Origin: a virus
Reading direction: 5' to 3' (one strand)
IMG/VR virus record: IMGVR_UViG_3300045282_000148
Span: 1 to 51,177 of that record
DNA length: 51,177 bases
Part shown: positions 30,478-38,125 of the stretch, piece by piece
Layout: every line of letters begins with the position of its first letter
Numbering within the stretch: the stretch's first letter is position 1
Notes under the pieces: generated by a model
Told to the model about the DNA's origin: nothing
Database searches by the model: none
Seen by the model: only the letters and a program-made list of their open reading frames with translations
Translations under genes and position numbers: made by a program

Positions 30478-32196
30478 ATGAAACCGCTGTACTGCCTATG
30501 GCTGGGAGCGGCCGCGTCAATGACCGTTTGCCTTGCCTACGAGCCGATCCCGCAGAATCCAAGAGTGGAGAGGATCGCGGTACGTCATACCAATTCTGTG
30601 AAAGTTAGTAGCAAATTAGTAGATACCCCGGCGGTACTCACGCCCGCCGAGCGTTCCACGGCGCGGAAAGGCCACGTACGACGGGCCGGCGACATCGACC
30701 AGTGCCCCGCGCTCGTGGCCAAAACACCCGTCGCCCGGCAGGCACTTGCCGCATTACTAAAGCCCGTTGAAGCCGAGTTGCCACGGGCGACGGGTTTATC
30801 ACGGCTGGGCGGCTGGTTAGGAGCCGCTGTGGCCGACTTGATCCCGCCGTTCGACGAACAGCCGATAGCCGTCGAGATCGAGCAGCCGCGTAGCCCGGCA
30901 ATGGAACTGGCCGACGCCGCCCAAGACGCAGCACGGCTTCCGCCTGACGCTGCGATTCACGCCCGGTACTTATCGCTCTACAACGTGCCTCGAGCACAGC
31001 GGGGCAACGCCGCTCGCGTGGTGAGCTATACGCTCAACGCCCTGAGCCGTAGCCGGTCGATCTATCTGCCGGTGCGAGTCTCTTCTAGCCTGCTGAGAAT
31101 CGACACTAGGTGGTTTGCCGAAGACGAGGCCGTTCACGAATGGGAACACGCTTGGTTCGGTCTGACGCAGAAAGACCCGTACTGGCACGTTCCGACGCTG
31201 ATCTATTTCGAGGGCAAGACGCAGCACGCGACGGTAGACGGTGGCTGGCTGAATCAATCGCACGTTGCGGCGTTGCGGAATTACACCGGCTCGGTGGGAG
31301 CTATTCTGCGAGCGGATTACTTCGTAGCCAATGCGACGATACCGCCGGCCTACTATGAATTCATTGGTCTGCCCGCGACTGAGGGTGAATTTCTGAAAGG
31401 ATTGGGCGTAGATGAAAAAGCCATCGAACGATTGCGGGCTGACGCGGGTGCCAATCTTGATAATAGTGGCATTACCGACAAGACGCGGCGAGTCGTCTGG
31501 AAGCAAGGTTTACTTGGTGGAATTTATAACACGCTCGATGTGGAGAAGGTCGATGCGGAACATGATCCGGCCCGGCGGATTGTTTCGGTCGGTAAGTTCG
31601 CCCTTCAGCATGAAGCGGAAGAGTGGTTTGCTATGGCGCCAAATGGATTTTGGTGGACAGCACTCTTCGACAAAAACGGCAAGAGGCAAGATGCTGTGCC
31701 GGTCAAGGTCGCCACGGATTCTATTGCAACCGACCAGCATGCGCCGGACAAGGAGGTCGTGCCGATGCAGTCGTGCTACCGCTGCCACGTCGAGAGCGGG
31801 CTACGGACGCTGAGCGACGACCAATCAAAAACCTTCGCCGGAGGGAGTATCAATCTCAAGAGCTATGACTACGCCACGATCCAGCGGGCACGTGATTTCT
31901 ACAACGAGCCGAGATTACTTCGTCAAATGGCCTTTGATCGTCAGACGCACGACGCAGCGGTTTATTCGGCAACTGGTGGCTGGACCTGCGCCAGAGCCGT
32001 ACAGGGTTTTAGTGACGCGGTGAGAATGTACGCCTACGATCTCGTAACGCCGGAAATGGCCCGACGGGAACTTGGCGGGCCGATTTCGCCAGCCTGTACC
32101 GACGTGCGGAACTTGCAACTATTGAAGGGTACGCCAGTCTTGAGAGGCTTGTTCGAACAGTCATTCGCAGAGGCAAGTACGTTAGGTGCCAAATGA
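30478..32196 (+). CDS. Secreted protein with haem-c motif CYRCH
   Basis: The 572-aa protein starts with a signal-peptide-like hydrophobic stretch (residues 3-20, LYCLWLGAAASMTVC). Its middle region (~160-215) contains RYLSLYNVPRAQRGNAARVV and SYTLNALSRSRSI, a segment I associate with planctomycete secreted proteins. Residues 433-437 are C-Y-R-C-H, a covalent haem-c binding site. It is probably exported and matured by the host's cytochrome-c system. The HEWEH at 220-224 is noted but may be chance. It is the first gene of a three-gene exported operon. Confidence 0.7.
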   Translation: MKPLYCLWLGAAASMTVCLAYEPIPQNPRVERIAVRHTNSVKVSSKLVDTPAVLTPAERSTARKGHVRRAGDIDQCPALVAKTPVARQALAALLKPVEAELPRATGLSRLGGWLGAAVADLIPPFDEQPIAVEIEQPRSPAMELADAAQDAARLPPDAAIHARYLSLYNVPRAQRGNAARVVSYTLNALSRSRSIYLPVRVSSSLLRIDTRWFAEDEAVHEWEHAWFGLTQKDPYWHVPTLIYFEGKTQHATVDGGWLNQSHVAALRNYTGSVGAILRADYFVANATIPPAYYEFIGLPATEGEFLKGLGVDEKAIERLRADAGANLDNSGITDKTRRVVWKQGLLGGIYNTLDVEKVDAEHDPARRIVSVGKFALQHEAEEWFAMAPNGFWWTALFDKNGKRQDAVPVKVATDSIATDQHAPDKEVVPMQSCYRCHVESGLRTLSDDQSKTFAGGSINLKSYDYATIQRARDFYNEPRLLRQMAFDRQTHDAAVYSATGGWTCARAVQGFSDAVRMYAYDLVTPEMARRELGGPISPACTDVRNLQLLKGTPVLRGLFEQSFAEASTLGAK

Positions 32197-32573
32197 AACG
32201 GACAATCGCGCTCATCGCTCTACTGTGCGGCATGATCCCGGCGATTGCTCGCGGAGCCGACAAGACTTGGTTTCGCGGATTCGTCTATCACGCCGATGGC
32301 TCGCATGTCTCTAAAGAACACATCAGCGGTCGCGCCGAGATTTACGTCACGGATCGCGTAGGTCAAGTTCTTTACACGCGCGAATTCGGAGACAAGTCAC
32401 AGCCGCCCTATGGACATGAAGGCGAATTCGTCTTTGAACTTCCGGCCGGAGAACTCGCGGATGATTCACTTATCAAGATTTTCGTCACGGCGGATGGCTA
32501 TGAGAACGCGAAGGTGGCCTACCTAGCTGCAAACCAAATGCAAGTCCACATCAGTTTGGGAGAGAAGAAGTGA
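32193..32573 (+). CDS. Secreted beta-sandwich protein
   Basis: The 126-aa protein has a clear signal peptide (RTIALIALLCGMIPAIARGA) and then a beta-rich domain (FRGFVYHADGSHVSKEHISG) that resembles carboxypeptidase-regulatory or Ig-like extracellular domains. Coupled by ATGA overlaps to both haem-c genes, it may bind or support them. Confidence 0.65.
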   Translation: MKRTIALIALLCGMIPAIARGADKTWFRGFVYHADGSHVSKEHISGRAEIYVTDRVGQVLYTREFGDKSQPPYGHEGEFVFELPAGELADDSLIKIFVTADGYENAKVAYLAANQMQVHISLGEKK

Positions 32574-33205
32574 AGCGCTGCATCGCAATCGTCGCTATGG
32601 TCTGCGGCATGGTCCCCCAGCAGCTTGACGCCGGCTGCCGCGTGGCCGTGGGACAGACATTCAACACGGGCTTCGCCTATACGACGGCATTCGTTCCGGC
32701 GGGAATCGGCGTTGCGGCGGTGGCACCCTATCAGTACGCCTACAATCCGCCGCCTACTGTCAATGTGGTCGTAGACACGAACTCGATTGCGTCCGCGGTT
32801 GTCCAGCAACTAACGTCTCAAATGAACGCCGTTAATCAGCCTTCAGCACGAGCGGCGCAGCCAGCAGATAGACCACCGCCGCCCGTTCCTGGACCAGCCG
32901 CAAATCAGCCAGCACAACCAGGGCCAGCAGCTAACGGGCCGCCGCAAGCGGACGTGTTCGCAGAGACCGGAGAATTCGCCAAATGCGTCCAATGCCATTC
33001 GCCGACCGGCAAGAAGAAAAGTGCGTTCGCCAAGCTTGATTTGAGCGCCGTTACAACGCTAGCGTCACTAGCGCCCGATAAGCGGCTATTGGTCATCGAC
33101 AGAATTACAAGCGACGATCCGGCAGCGATGATGCCGCCTCCGGGAGAGCCGAGACTGTCGCCGGAAGAACTCGGAAGTTTGATCCACAGGTTAAGTCACA
33201 AATGA
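32570..33205 (+). CDS. Secreted mono-haem cytochrome c-like protein
   Basis: The 211-aa protein has a signal peptide (residues 2-20, KRCIAIVAMVCGMV), a Pro/Ala-rich linker (about 92-130), then a cytochrome-c domain. C139-V-Q-C142-H143 is the haem site, and M187 or M188 in AMMPPPG is the probable second axial ligand. Its class fits planctomycete-type mono-haem cytochromes. Phage-encoded c-type cytochromes are extremely rare. It could affect periplasmic electron flow in the infected host. Confidence 0.8.
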   Translation: MKRCIAIVAMVCGMVPQQLDAGCRVAVGQTFNTGFAYTTAFVPAGIGVAAVAPYQYAYNPPPTVNVVVDTNSIASAVVQQLTSQMNAVNQPSARAAQPADRPPPPVPGPAANQPAQPGPAANGPPQADVFAETGEFAKCVQCHSPTGKKKSAFAKLDLSAVTTLASLAPDKRLLVIDRITSDDPAAMMPPPGEPRLSPEELGSLIHRLSHK

Positions 33206-33262
33206 AACAAGCCTGCCGTTGAAGCGACAGGCTCTAACCACTGAAATCGAAAGGGGATTCCA

Positions 33263-33820
33263 ATGGCTGCCGTGATTGTAGCGGAAGGCGTCGAAGCGAG
33301 GGAGATAGAGGGATTTCCAGGTTACGCCGTATCGGCAGATGGAGTCGTATGGTCACACCGAACCCGCTATGGAGAGCCTTGTGACTCATGGAGACCTAAA
33401 AAAACGCGACCTGATAGGATCGGATATGCCTCAGTCGGCTTATACAGGAATGGAAGGGAACTCACGAGAAGGATTCATTCCCTCGTAATGAATGCGTGGA
33501 TCGGCCCTAGGCCAGATGGTCAAGAAGTGTGCCATGGGAATGGCGACAGAATGGATTGCCGGTTGTCAAATCTGCGTTATGACACTCATTTGGCAAATGA
33601 GGCAGATAAAAAACGAATGGGCAGGGGATGCGAGGGCGAGAACCATCCAATGGCAAAACTAAATGCTCAATTGGTTGCCGATTTCAGAAGGAGGATTGCG
33701 AGTGGTGAAGCGACCAGAAAGCAATTGGCCATAGAATCCGGCTTTGCATATAAAACGATATGCGGCGCCGTGGCCGGAAGGCGTTGGAAATGTGTATCTG
33801 AGGAAATGATCGGACCTTAA
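33263..33820 (+). CDS. NUMOD4/HNH homing endonuclease
   Basis: The 185-aa protein begins with a NUMOD4 motif (EIEGFPGYAVSADGVVWS), then an HNH domain: IHSLVMNAWIG, VCHGNGDRMDCRLSNLRYDT, and ANEADKK with a NUMOD-like tail (GENHPMAKL; TRKQLAIESGFAYKTI). It is a site-specific homing nuclease that sits between two genes for secreted proteins. A small hairpin (AGCCTG/CAGGCT) precedes it. Confidence 0.9.
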   Translation: MAAVIVAEGVEAREIEGFPGYAVSADGVVWSHRTRYGEPCDSWRPKKTRPDRIGYASVGLYRNGRELTRRIHSLVMNAWIGPRPDGQEVCHGNGDRMDCRLSNLRYDTHLANEADKKRMGRGCEGENHPMAKLNAQLVADFRRRIASGEATRKQLAIESGFAYKTICGAVAGRRWKCVSEEMIGP

Positions 33821-33834
33821 CTAAGGAGAATCAA

Positions 33835-34317
33835 ATGATTCGTCACTTGCTACATCGGTTGTTCCATCGTCGGTGTATTGTCGCGTTTGCGCTCGTCGCG
33901 CTCTCGGCGTCTGCACTCCAAGCCTGCCCGGTGCAGGTTGGGGCTGTGATCGCCCAGCCAGCTTTCGTGGGAGGTTATTCACAGGGCTTTCAGAGTGTCG
34001 CTACGGTTGCCACCGCTGCGCCTTGTGCGTGTGCGACTCAGCAGGCCGCTGCGGTCGTCGCGCCGCAAGCGGTCGAGTCCTATGCCGCTCCGCAAGTCGT
34101 CCAGAGCTACGCTCAGCCGCTCGTAGTGGCTCAGCCCTTGGCGGTTGCGGTGCCGTTCTACTCGTTTAGCGCGTTCGCAACCCCGTTCTACGGCTATGCG
34201 TCAAACAACGTGTTCGTCGGTAGCAGTCGTGGTCGGTTCTTCGGCGGTCGGCAGGTCTCGCGGCAGCGTGTCGCTGTGACAACCACGCGGACGAGGACCG
34301 TTATACGAGGACGTTAA
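33835..34317 (+). CDS. Secreted low-complexity protein
   Basis: The 160-aa protein has a signal peptide or N-terminal anchor (residues ~14-30, CIVAFALVALSASALQA) followed by Ala/Val/Gln-rich repeats (QAVESYAAPQVVQSYAQPL) and an Arg-rich end. Such AQ/VP-rich exported proteins are common in planctomycetes. Unknown role; it could be a surface or envelope-modifying protein. A strong terminator follows. Confidence 0.6.
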   Translation: MIRHLLHRLFHRRCIVAFALVALSASALQACPVQVGAVIAQPAFVGGYSQGFQSVATVATAAPCACATQQAAAVVAPQAVESYAAPQVVQSYAQPLVVAQPLAVAVPFYSFSAFATPFYGYASNNVFVGSSRGRFFGGRQVSRQRVAVTTTRTRTVIRGR

Positions 34318-34351
34318 CCGTAATGCCGTTCTCCTGGACGGCACTACGTTG

Positions 34352-34389
34352 GCCGGTCGCCGGGTTTCACTCCTCGGCGACCGGCTTTT
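34352..34389 (+). terminator. Strong rho-independent terminator
   Basis: A perfect 11-bp stem (GCCGGTCGCCG, 34352-34362, with CGGCGACCGGC, 34375-34385) is followed by TTTT. It ends the secreted-protein operon. Confidence 0.9.
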
Positions 34390-34399
34390 GATGAATCGC

Positions 34400-34836
34400 G
34401 TTCGCTGAGCTTGTAGTTCAGCAACCCATCGGCCGCTGTAAGCCGCGGCGGGTGACTCGGCGGCCGATGCTTTGATAAAGCTCATCTGCCATGTGTAGAA
34501 GGAGTAACGAGGTCCGTCCGATAAGGGGCGCCCTCAGATGATCGTGCGGCGGGGACAGTGACCCGTATGACGAGGCAAAGCACAGAGGAGCGTTGACTGT
34601 AAGTCGGATACGATTCGGCGCGGGCGTCTTGGATACTCCGACCTCTGGATGTTCAATCACTCGGCCTCCGACGCGGCAACCCGCAAAGCCGCAGGTAGAA
34701 ATAGGTGCAAAGCCGGTGCAATTCCGGCCACGATCATTAAACCGGCACGGCAGGGAATGCCGTGAAGGGATTGCGGAGAAGAATGGCATGGAGGCGTCGG
34801 TCGTCCGCGGTGGGCGTGTCGGCCGACGCCAATTTT
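34400..34836 (+). ncRNA. Candidate long structured non-coding RNA
   Basis: No gene is present here. Long-range pairings are dense: TGAGCTT/AAGCTCA (34406-34412 with 34478-34484), enclosing a perfect 10-bp stem CATCGGCCGC/GCGGCCGATG (34427-34436 with 34460-34469); ATGATCGTG/CACGATCAT (34538-34546 with 34729-34737), enclosing a GCCGG/CCGGC arm with a T-loop-like TGCAATT; CACGGCA/TGCCGTG (34746-34764); and a terminator-like GGCGTCGG/CCGACGCC + AATTTT (34793-34836). It lies directly upstream of a tRNA-like element. The size and setting resemble giant phage RNAs such as GOLLD or ROOL, but no specific match is claimed. Confidence 0.5.
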
Positions 34837-34838
34837 GA

Positions 34839-34922
34839 GTCTGGCTAGTGTACGGAGCACGTTGCGAACAGGGCCTTGTAACCGTATTCGCGAAAGACGT
34901 GGTTCAATTCCACGGCCTGACA
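34839..34922 (+). tRNA. tRNA-like cloverleaf with oversized anticodon arm
   Basis: A canonical T-arm is present: CGTGG, loop TTCAATT, CCACG (34898-34914). A 7-bp acceptor with one T-T mismatch (GTCTGGC 34839-34845 with GCCTGAC 34915-34921), TA at positions 8-9 and a D-like arm (GTG..CAC with GG in the loop, 34848-34860) also fit. The anticodon arm is abnormal: GCGAA/TTCGC (34864-34868 with 34887-34891) closes an 18-nt loop containing CTTGTAA. It may be a mutated tRNA (Thr-TGT?) or a tRNA-like 3' domain of the upstream RNA. No CCA is encoded. Confidence 0.45.
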
Positions 34923-34934
34923 ATGGAGGCAGTC

Positions 34935-35168
34935 ATGGATGCACTTGCAAACCTCGAAGTGTGGAGAACCGGAGGAGACGGCCGAGATTTCGAACTACGG
35001 TCAGGGTTCGCCGATGCGCGACTCGCCACGATCACGCTTAACGACGACACCGGCCGGCACGTTCGGTTAAACGAAATGGACCTTCACGGCGGCAACCGAA
35101 TCAGCGGATTGGACCGGCTCGTAAATGCGGCGATAAACGAATGGAACATGACGATTAAGTCGCGGTGA
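34935..35168 (+). CDS. Hypothetical protein
   Basis: The 77-aa protein starts at the ATG at 34935, with GGAGG 5 bases upstream, rather than at the ATG at 34923 or farther, because those would run into the tRNA-like element. It reads ANLEVWRTGGDGRDF, then RLATITLNDDTGRHVRLNE. No family is recognised. Confidence 0.55.
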   Translation: MDALANLEVWRTGGDGRDFELRSGFADARLATITLNDDTGRHVRLNEMDLHGGNRISGLDRLVNAAINEWNMTIKSR

Positions 35169-35175
35169 ATGGCAA

Positions 35176-35427
35176 ATGATCCTTTTTGCCTTCGAAGTGA
35201 GTATCGAGCTGGGCGCAATCGCCGTATTTGCGGTTTCAACGATTGTGATTATCGTCTGGCGGTCGGCAATCATCGTGACGAAACAAGATATTATGATCGA
35301 ATGGAGTCGGAAAATCGACTCGTGGAGGGAATCGAAAGACGAGACGATAGTTGACCACGGGCAGCGGATTCGCGCCTTAGAAGTGACAAAGTGCACGCAT
35401 GGAACCGACCGACAAACTGGCCGATAA
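35176..35427 (+). CDS. Small membrane protein
   Basis: The 83-aa protein has a hydrophobic N-terminal helix (residues ~10-33, LGAIAVFAVSTIVIIVW) and a charged helical tail. It overlaps the next gene by 29 bases in another frame. Unknown; possibly part of an envelope or lysis set. Confidence 0.55.
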   Translation: MILFAFEVSIELGAIAVFAVSTIVIIVWRSAIIVTKQDIMIEWSRKIDSWRESKDETIVDHGQRIRALEVTKCTHGTDRQTGR

Positions 35428-35716
35428 GTTCAAGGTGCCATTGAAACGGCAACTCGGCGCCCTCGGTTGGGCGATGCTACTTTCGACCGTCGCTATCGGA
35501 TTCTTTCTGTACGTCGAAGTGAGTAATCGCAGGCAATCGGACGAGATCATTCAACAGCAAGAGGACGAGACTGCGAGGCGGTTGAACCATATTGAAGATC
35601 AGCTGCAGGAAACCCGAAACGAATGGGTCGATAAGATCAACCGCAAGCATCCCGAATTAAAGCTCCCGCACTTCGATCCTCCCCCGAAAATTACGCCAGA
35701 AGAACCGTTGAAATGA
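35399..35716 (+). CDS. Membrane anchor plus coiled coil
   Basis: The 105-aa protein has a membrane span at residues ~22-42 (LGWAMLLSTVAIGFFLYV), coiled coil to ~80 (RRQSDEIIQQQEDETARRL), and a Pro-rich C-terminus. The layout resembles an inner-membrane spanin or an envelope tether. Unknown function. Confidence 0.5.
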   Translation: MEPTDKLADKFKVPLKRQLGALGWAMLLSTVAIGFFLYVEVSNRRQSDEIIQQQEDETARRLNHIEDQLQETRNEWVDKINRKHPELKLPHFDPPPKITPEEPLK

Positions 35717-35719
35717 GTA

Positions 35720-36007
35720 ATGGACCCCACCGCTACCTGGACGATGATTGGCGCGGCGGGGTTGATAGTATCCTTGGTCTTCACGGCGATTTGGAGGGCA
35801 TCGGCAGCAAACTTGAAGATCGACATCCTTCGTGAGGACGTAACGGAATTGAAACGACGGATGACTAAGAAAGAGGATGAAATCATCGAGCTATCGAAGG
35901 AGACGGCCGTATTGCAAGCGTTTGCTGAGGGTGTTCGGTCCGTCGAGCGGGAAAGAACAGAGTTAGTCAGGCGAGAGAAGTCAGACCACAACAATGACAG
36001 AAGGTAG
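35720..36007 (+). CDS. Membrane anchor plus coiled coil
   Basis: The 95-aa protein starts with a hydrophobic helix (residues ~6-28, WTMIGAAGLIVSLVFTAI) then a charged coiled coil to the end. It is a second spanin-like architecture in tandem with the preceding gene. Function unknown. Confidence 0.5.
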   Translation: MDPTATWTMIGAAGLIVSLVFTAIWRASAANLKIDILREDVTELKRRMTKKEDEIIELSKETAVLQAFAEGVRSVERERTELVRREKSDHNNDRR

Positions 36008-36018
36008 GGGCAGATGAG

Positions 36019-36579
36019 ATGTCGGAAGCAGCGAATATTCGCGGAGGGACAGCAAATGAAAGAGGCCCCGGCGCATCGCAATTAAATCCGGACCCGACTG
36101 AAAGGACTTTGGATCAATCACGGCGAGAAATCGCCATGCTGCGGGAGCTGATTGAATCCAAGCTACATGGCAACGAGGAAGTATCACGAATTGTCAAGGA
36201 ATTCAACGGGGCGGTTGTCAGCCATGTTCGCGTCGAGCTTGGCGGCCTGAAAGAGTTAGAGGAAGAAAAGTTCAAGGGGATCAATGCCCAGTTCTCTCAG
36301 CGAGACATCGCGTTGACAGCCGCGCTTCAGGCGCAAAAGGAATCGGCCGCAGCTCAGCAAGTGGCAAACTCGGAAGCGATTGCCAAGAGCGAAGGGGCCA
36401 CGACGAAACAGATGGACGGCCTGAGCGACAAGATTGACGACTTGAAAGAACGGCTGACAGCAGTGGAAGGCAGTAAGCAAGGCTCATTGGGGGCGACAAC
36501 GACCGCAATAGCGGCTATCGCGGCGGTTGGGATTATTTTGGCGGTTGCGGTGGACATCGTAATTCATTTTGTTAAGTGA
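36019..36579 (+). CDS. Phage helical protein with C-terminal membrane span
   Basis: The 186-aa protein has a conserved central block KGINAQFSQRDIALTAALQA and AIAKSEGATTKQMDGL, recognised as a phage family often placed near tail or lysis genes. Long helices precede a C-terminal membrane segment (residues ~160-183, AIAAIAAVGIILAVAVDIVI). Possible holin-like or envelope protein; its role is unproven. Confidence 0.6.
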   Translation: MSEAANIRGGTANERGPGASQLNPDPTERTLDQSRREIAMLRELIESKLHGNEEVSRIVKEFNGAVVSHVRVELGGLKELEEEKFKGINAQFSQRDIALTAALQAQKESAAAQQVANSEAIAKSEGATTKQMDGLSDKIDDLKERLTAVEGSKQGSLGATTTAIAAIAAVGIILAVAVDIVIHFVK

Positions 36580-36594
36580 AAGGCGGGTAATGCA

Positions 36595-36780
36595 ATGATC
36601 CTCTGTGTAATTTGGGTTGTGCTGATGATGTTTTGGCTGTTCGGCGGTGGTTGGTATATCGGAAGTCAACCGACTCCGAACTGGACGGGCTACGGATTCT
36701 CGACGTTGATCCCCTGGGTCTGCGTACTGATTCTTGGCTTGATTCAATTCGGGTTCTGGACTCCGGGGCCAATTCGCTGA
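36595..36780 (+). CDS. Two-span membrane protein
   Basis: The 61-aa protein has hydrophobic segments at ~2-20 (LCVIWVVLMMFWLFGGG) and ~38-55 (LIPWVCVLILGLIQFGFW). Unknown; a holin is possible. The next gene's ATG overlaps its stop (TGATG). Confidence 0.55.
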   Translation: MILCVIWVVLMMFWLFGGGWYIGSQPTPNWTGYGFSTLIPWVCVLILGLIQFGFWTPGPIR

Positions 36781-36935
36781 TGCTCGGAATCATCCTCATA
36801 GTGTTGCTGGTCCTGCTGCTGCTCGGTGCATTGCCGCAAGTCGGCTTACACGAGAGCGGCTACGGTCCCGGCGTCGGTATTGGAACGATTCTAATTATTG
36901 TGTTGATCCTGTATCTGTTGGGGGTGTTCCGTTGA
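36780..36935 (+). CDS. DUF3309-like small membrane protein
   Basis: The 51-aa sequence GIILIVLLVLLLLGALP, followed by a Gly-rich turn and GTILIIVLILYLLGVF, matches the pattern of the DUF3309 family of bacterial small membrane proteins. Such proteins are rare in phages. Function unknown. Confidence 0.65.
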   Translation: MLGIILIVLLVLLLLGALPQVGLHESGYGPGVGIGTILIIVLILYLLGVFR

Positions 36936-36936
36936 T

Positions 36937-37296
36937 ATGGCCGAAGAACGCAACGCCCGCGAATGGCTCGAGGAAATCTGGAACGACCAGCGACTTATCC
37001 GCGAAGACCAACGCCGACTGGCCGACGCCTACAACCAACTGAAAGACGTTATGACCGTACAGCTTCAGCAAATCAAAGACCTCGCCGCTAAGATCAAAAC
37101 CGACTGCGATACAATCGCGGCCCTCCGCGCTAAGATCGTAGAACTTGAAGCGCAAATTGCCGCAGGCGACACGCCAGCCGATTTCCAGCCGATCATCGAC
37201 GAACTCAAGCAGATCGACGATTTGATTCTGGCCGGAACGGGCGTCGTCACCGGAATTCAGATTGAACCAGGAACACCCACCGAACACCCAGCATAG
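36937..37296 (+). CDS. Coiled-coil protein
   Basis: In the 119-aa protein, residues 5-90 are coiled coil (RLIREDQRRLADAYNQLKDV and similar heptads), then comes a short Gly/Thr/Pro-rich end. No family is recognised. It may organise the neighbouring membrane proteins or act in the virion. Confidence 0.5.
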   Translation: MAEERNAREWLEEIWNDQRLIREDQRRLADAYNQLKDVMTVQLQQIKDLAAKIKTDCDTIAALRAKIVELEAQIAAGDTPADFQPIIDELKQIDDLILAGTGVVTGIQIEPGTPTEHPA

Positions 37297-37356
37297 GAGC
37301 AATTAAATACTTCGTTTTCGTTCAACACTGTTCTCTTTTTGCAAAGGAATCTTGTC

Positions 37357-37758
37357 ATGGCTTCGCCCAAAATCACGCTCGTTAAGAAATCGGCCGCAAA
37401 GGCCAAAGCACGCGCAGCCAAGCCCGGCGACGCGACGTCGACCTTTCAACTGGTCGATAATCAGGACGATACTTTTACCGTCAATGGCGTCGATGCCGCT
37501 GGCAATTCCGTGGACATCAGCACGCTCGCCACAATGACGGCCGCTAGCGACAACACGGCGGTTCTTACCGTCGATGCGCCGGTCGGACTGACTTCGGCAA
37601 TGCACGCCGTTGGACCGGTCGGTACGGCCAATGTAACCGTCGTGGTAACGTTGACGGACGGCAGCGTTGGTCCGTTTACCGTATCGCTTCCGGTCAGCGT
37701 TGTCGCCGGTCCGGCGTCGGGCGTGGTCATTACCCTCGGAACTCCCACCGTCCACTAG
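37357..37758 (+). CDS. Ig-like beta-sandwich protein
   Basis: The 133-aa protein has a basic Ala/Lys-rich N-terminus (residues 7-22), then a beta-sandwich domain with Big/Ig-like repeats (TVNGVDAAGNSVDIST; TVVVTLTDGSVGPFTV). This looks like a virion decoration or adhesion module. A strong terminator follows its stop. Confidence 0.55.
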   Translation: MASPKITLVKKSAAKAKARAAKPGDATSTFQLVDNQDDTFTVNGVDAAGNSVDISTLATMTAASDNTAVLTVDAPVGLTSAMHAVGPVGTANVTVVVTLTDGSVGPFTVSLPVSVVAGPASGVVITLGTPTVH

Positions 37759-37785
37759 GTCTAAGTGTCGGCGGGTTCTTCGCTA

Positions 37786-37821
37786 GGCAGCGTCCGGGTT
37801 CGCCCGGCGCTGCCGGTTTTT
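37786..37821 (+). terminator. Strong rho-independent terminator
   Basis: GGCAGCG/CGCTGCC and CCGGG/CCCGG stack with one bulged T and a TTCG tetraloop (37786-37814), followed by GGTTTTT. It separates the membrane-protein region from the head module. Confidence 0.95.
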
Positions 37822-37834
37822 GGATTGATTGCCG

Positions 37835-38125
37835 ATGGACAGTGGAAGTAAACGCCGGAGAGGGAAACCGGTGATCTCGCTCGGACGGTTCAGATTAGCC
37901 GTGCATTTGTTATCTCAAGGGGCTAGCCGCCGAACGGTTATGCGGCAGGCTAGTATTTGCGGGCGTATGACTGTGGATTGGATAGCCCAAGGAAAGCATC
38001 CGCGACAACTAAAGCCTGAACAGTACAAAGCCGAGGAGAACGAAGTCCGCTGCCCGTGTTGCCGGCGGAAATGGGTTAAACTGCCGTGTCCGATATGCAG
38101 CACGATTAAGTTTCGAGGTATTTGA
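37835..38125 (+). CDS. HTH and zinc-ribbon protein preceding the portal
   Basis: The 96-aa protein has a helix-turn-helix-like segment (residues ~25-55, HLLSQGASRRTVMRQASI) followed by a zinc ribbon (RCPCCRRKWVKLPCPICS) at ~78-95. This arrangement is recognised in small phage DNA-binding proteins near packaging genes. It may be a small terminase-like or regulatory protein. It overlaps the portal start (TGATG). Confidence 0.6.
   Translation: MDSGSKRRRGKPVISLGRFRLAVHLLSQGASRRTVMRQASICGRMTVDWIAQGKHPRQLKPEQYKAEENEVRCPCCRRKWVKLPCPICSTIKFRGI

Noticed and set aside
31135-31149. HEWEH as a zinc metalloprotease motif in the haem-c protein
   Set aside because: HEXXH occurs by chance and no third ligand or protease context is visible around it.
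33263-33820. IscB/OMEGA-type guided nuclease
   Set aside because: The protein is only 185 aa with a NUMOD4-HNH plan and no RuvC domain.
34583-34660. tRNA-Tyr
   Set aside because: A CTGTAAG loop resembles an anticodon loop, but no matching T-arm or acceptor stem could be built around it.
34400-34922. tmRNA or group I intron
   Set aside because: Neither the tag-reading frame of a tmRNA nor conserved P7/P3 intron core sequences could be found.
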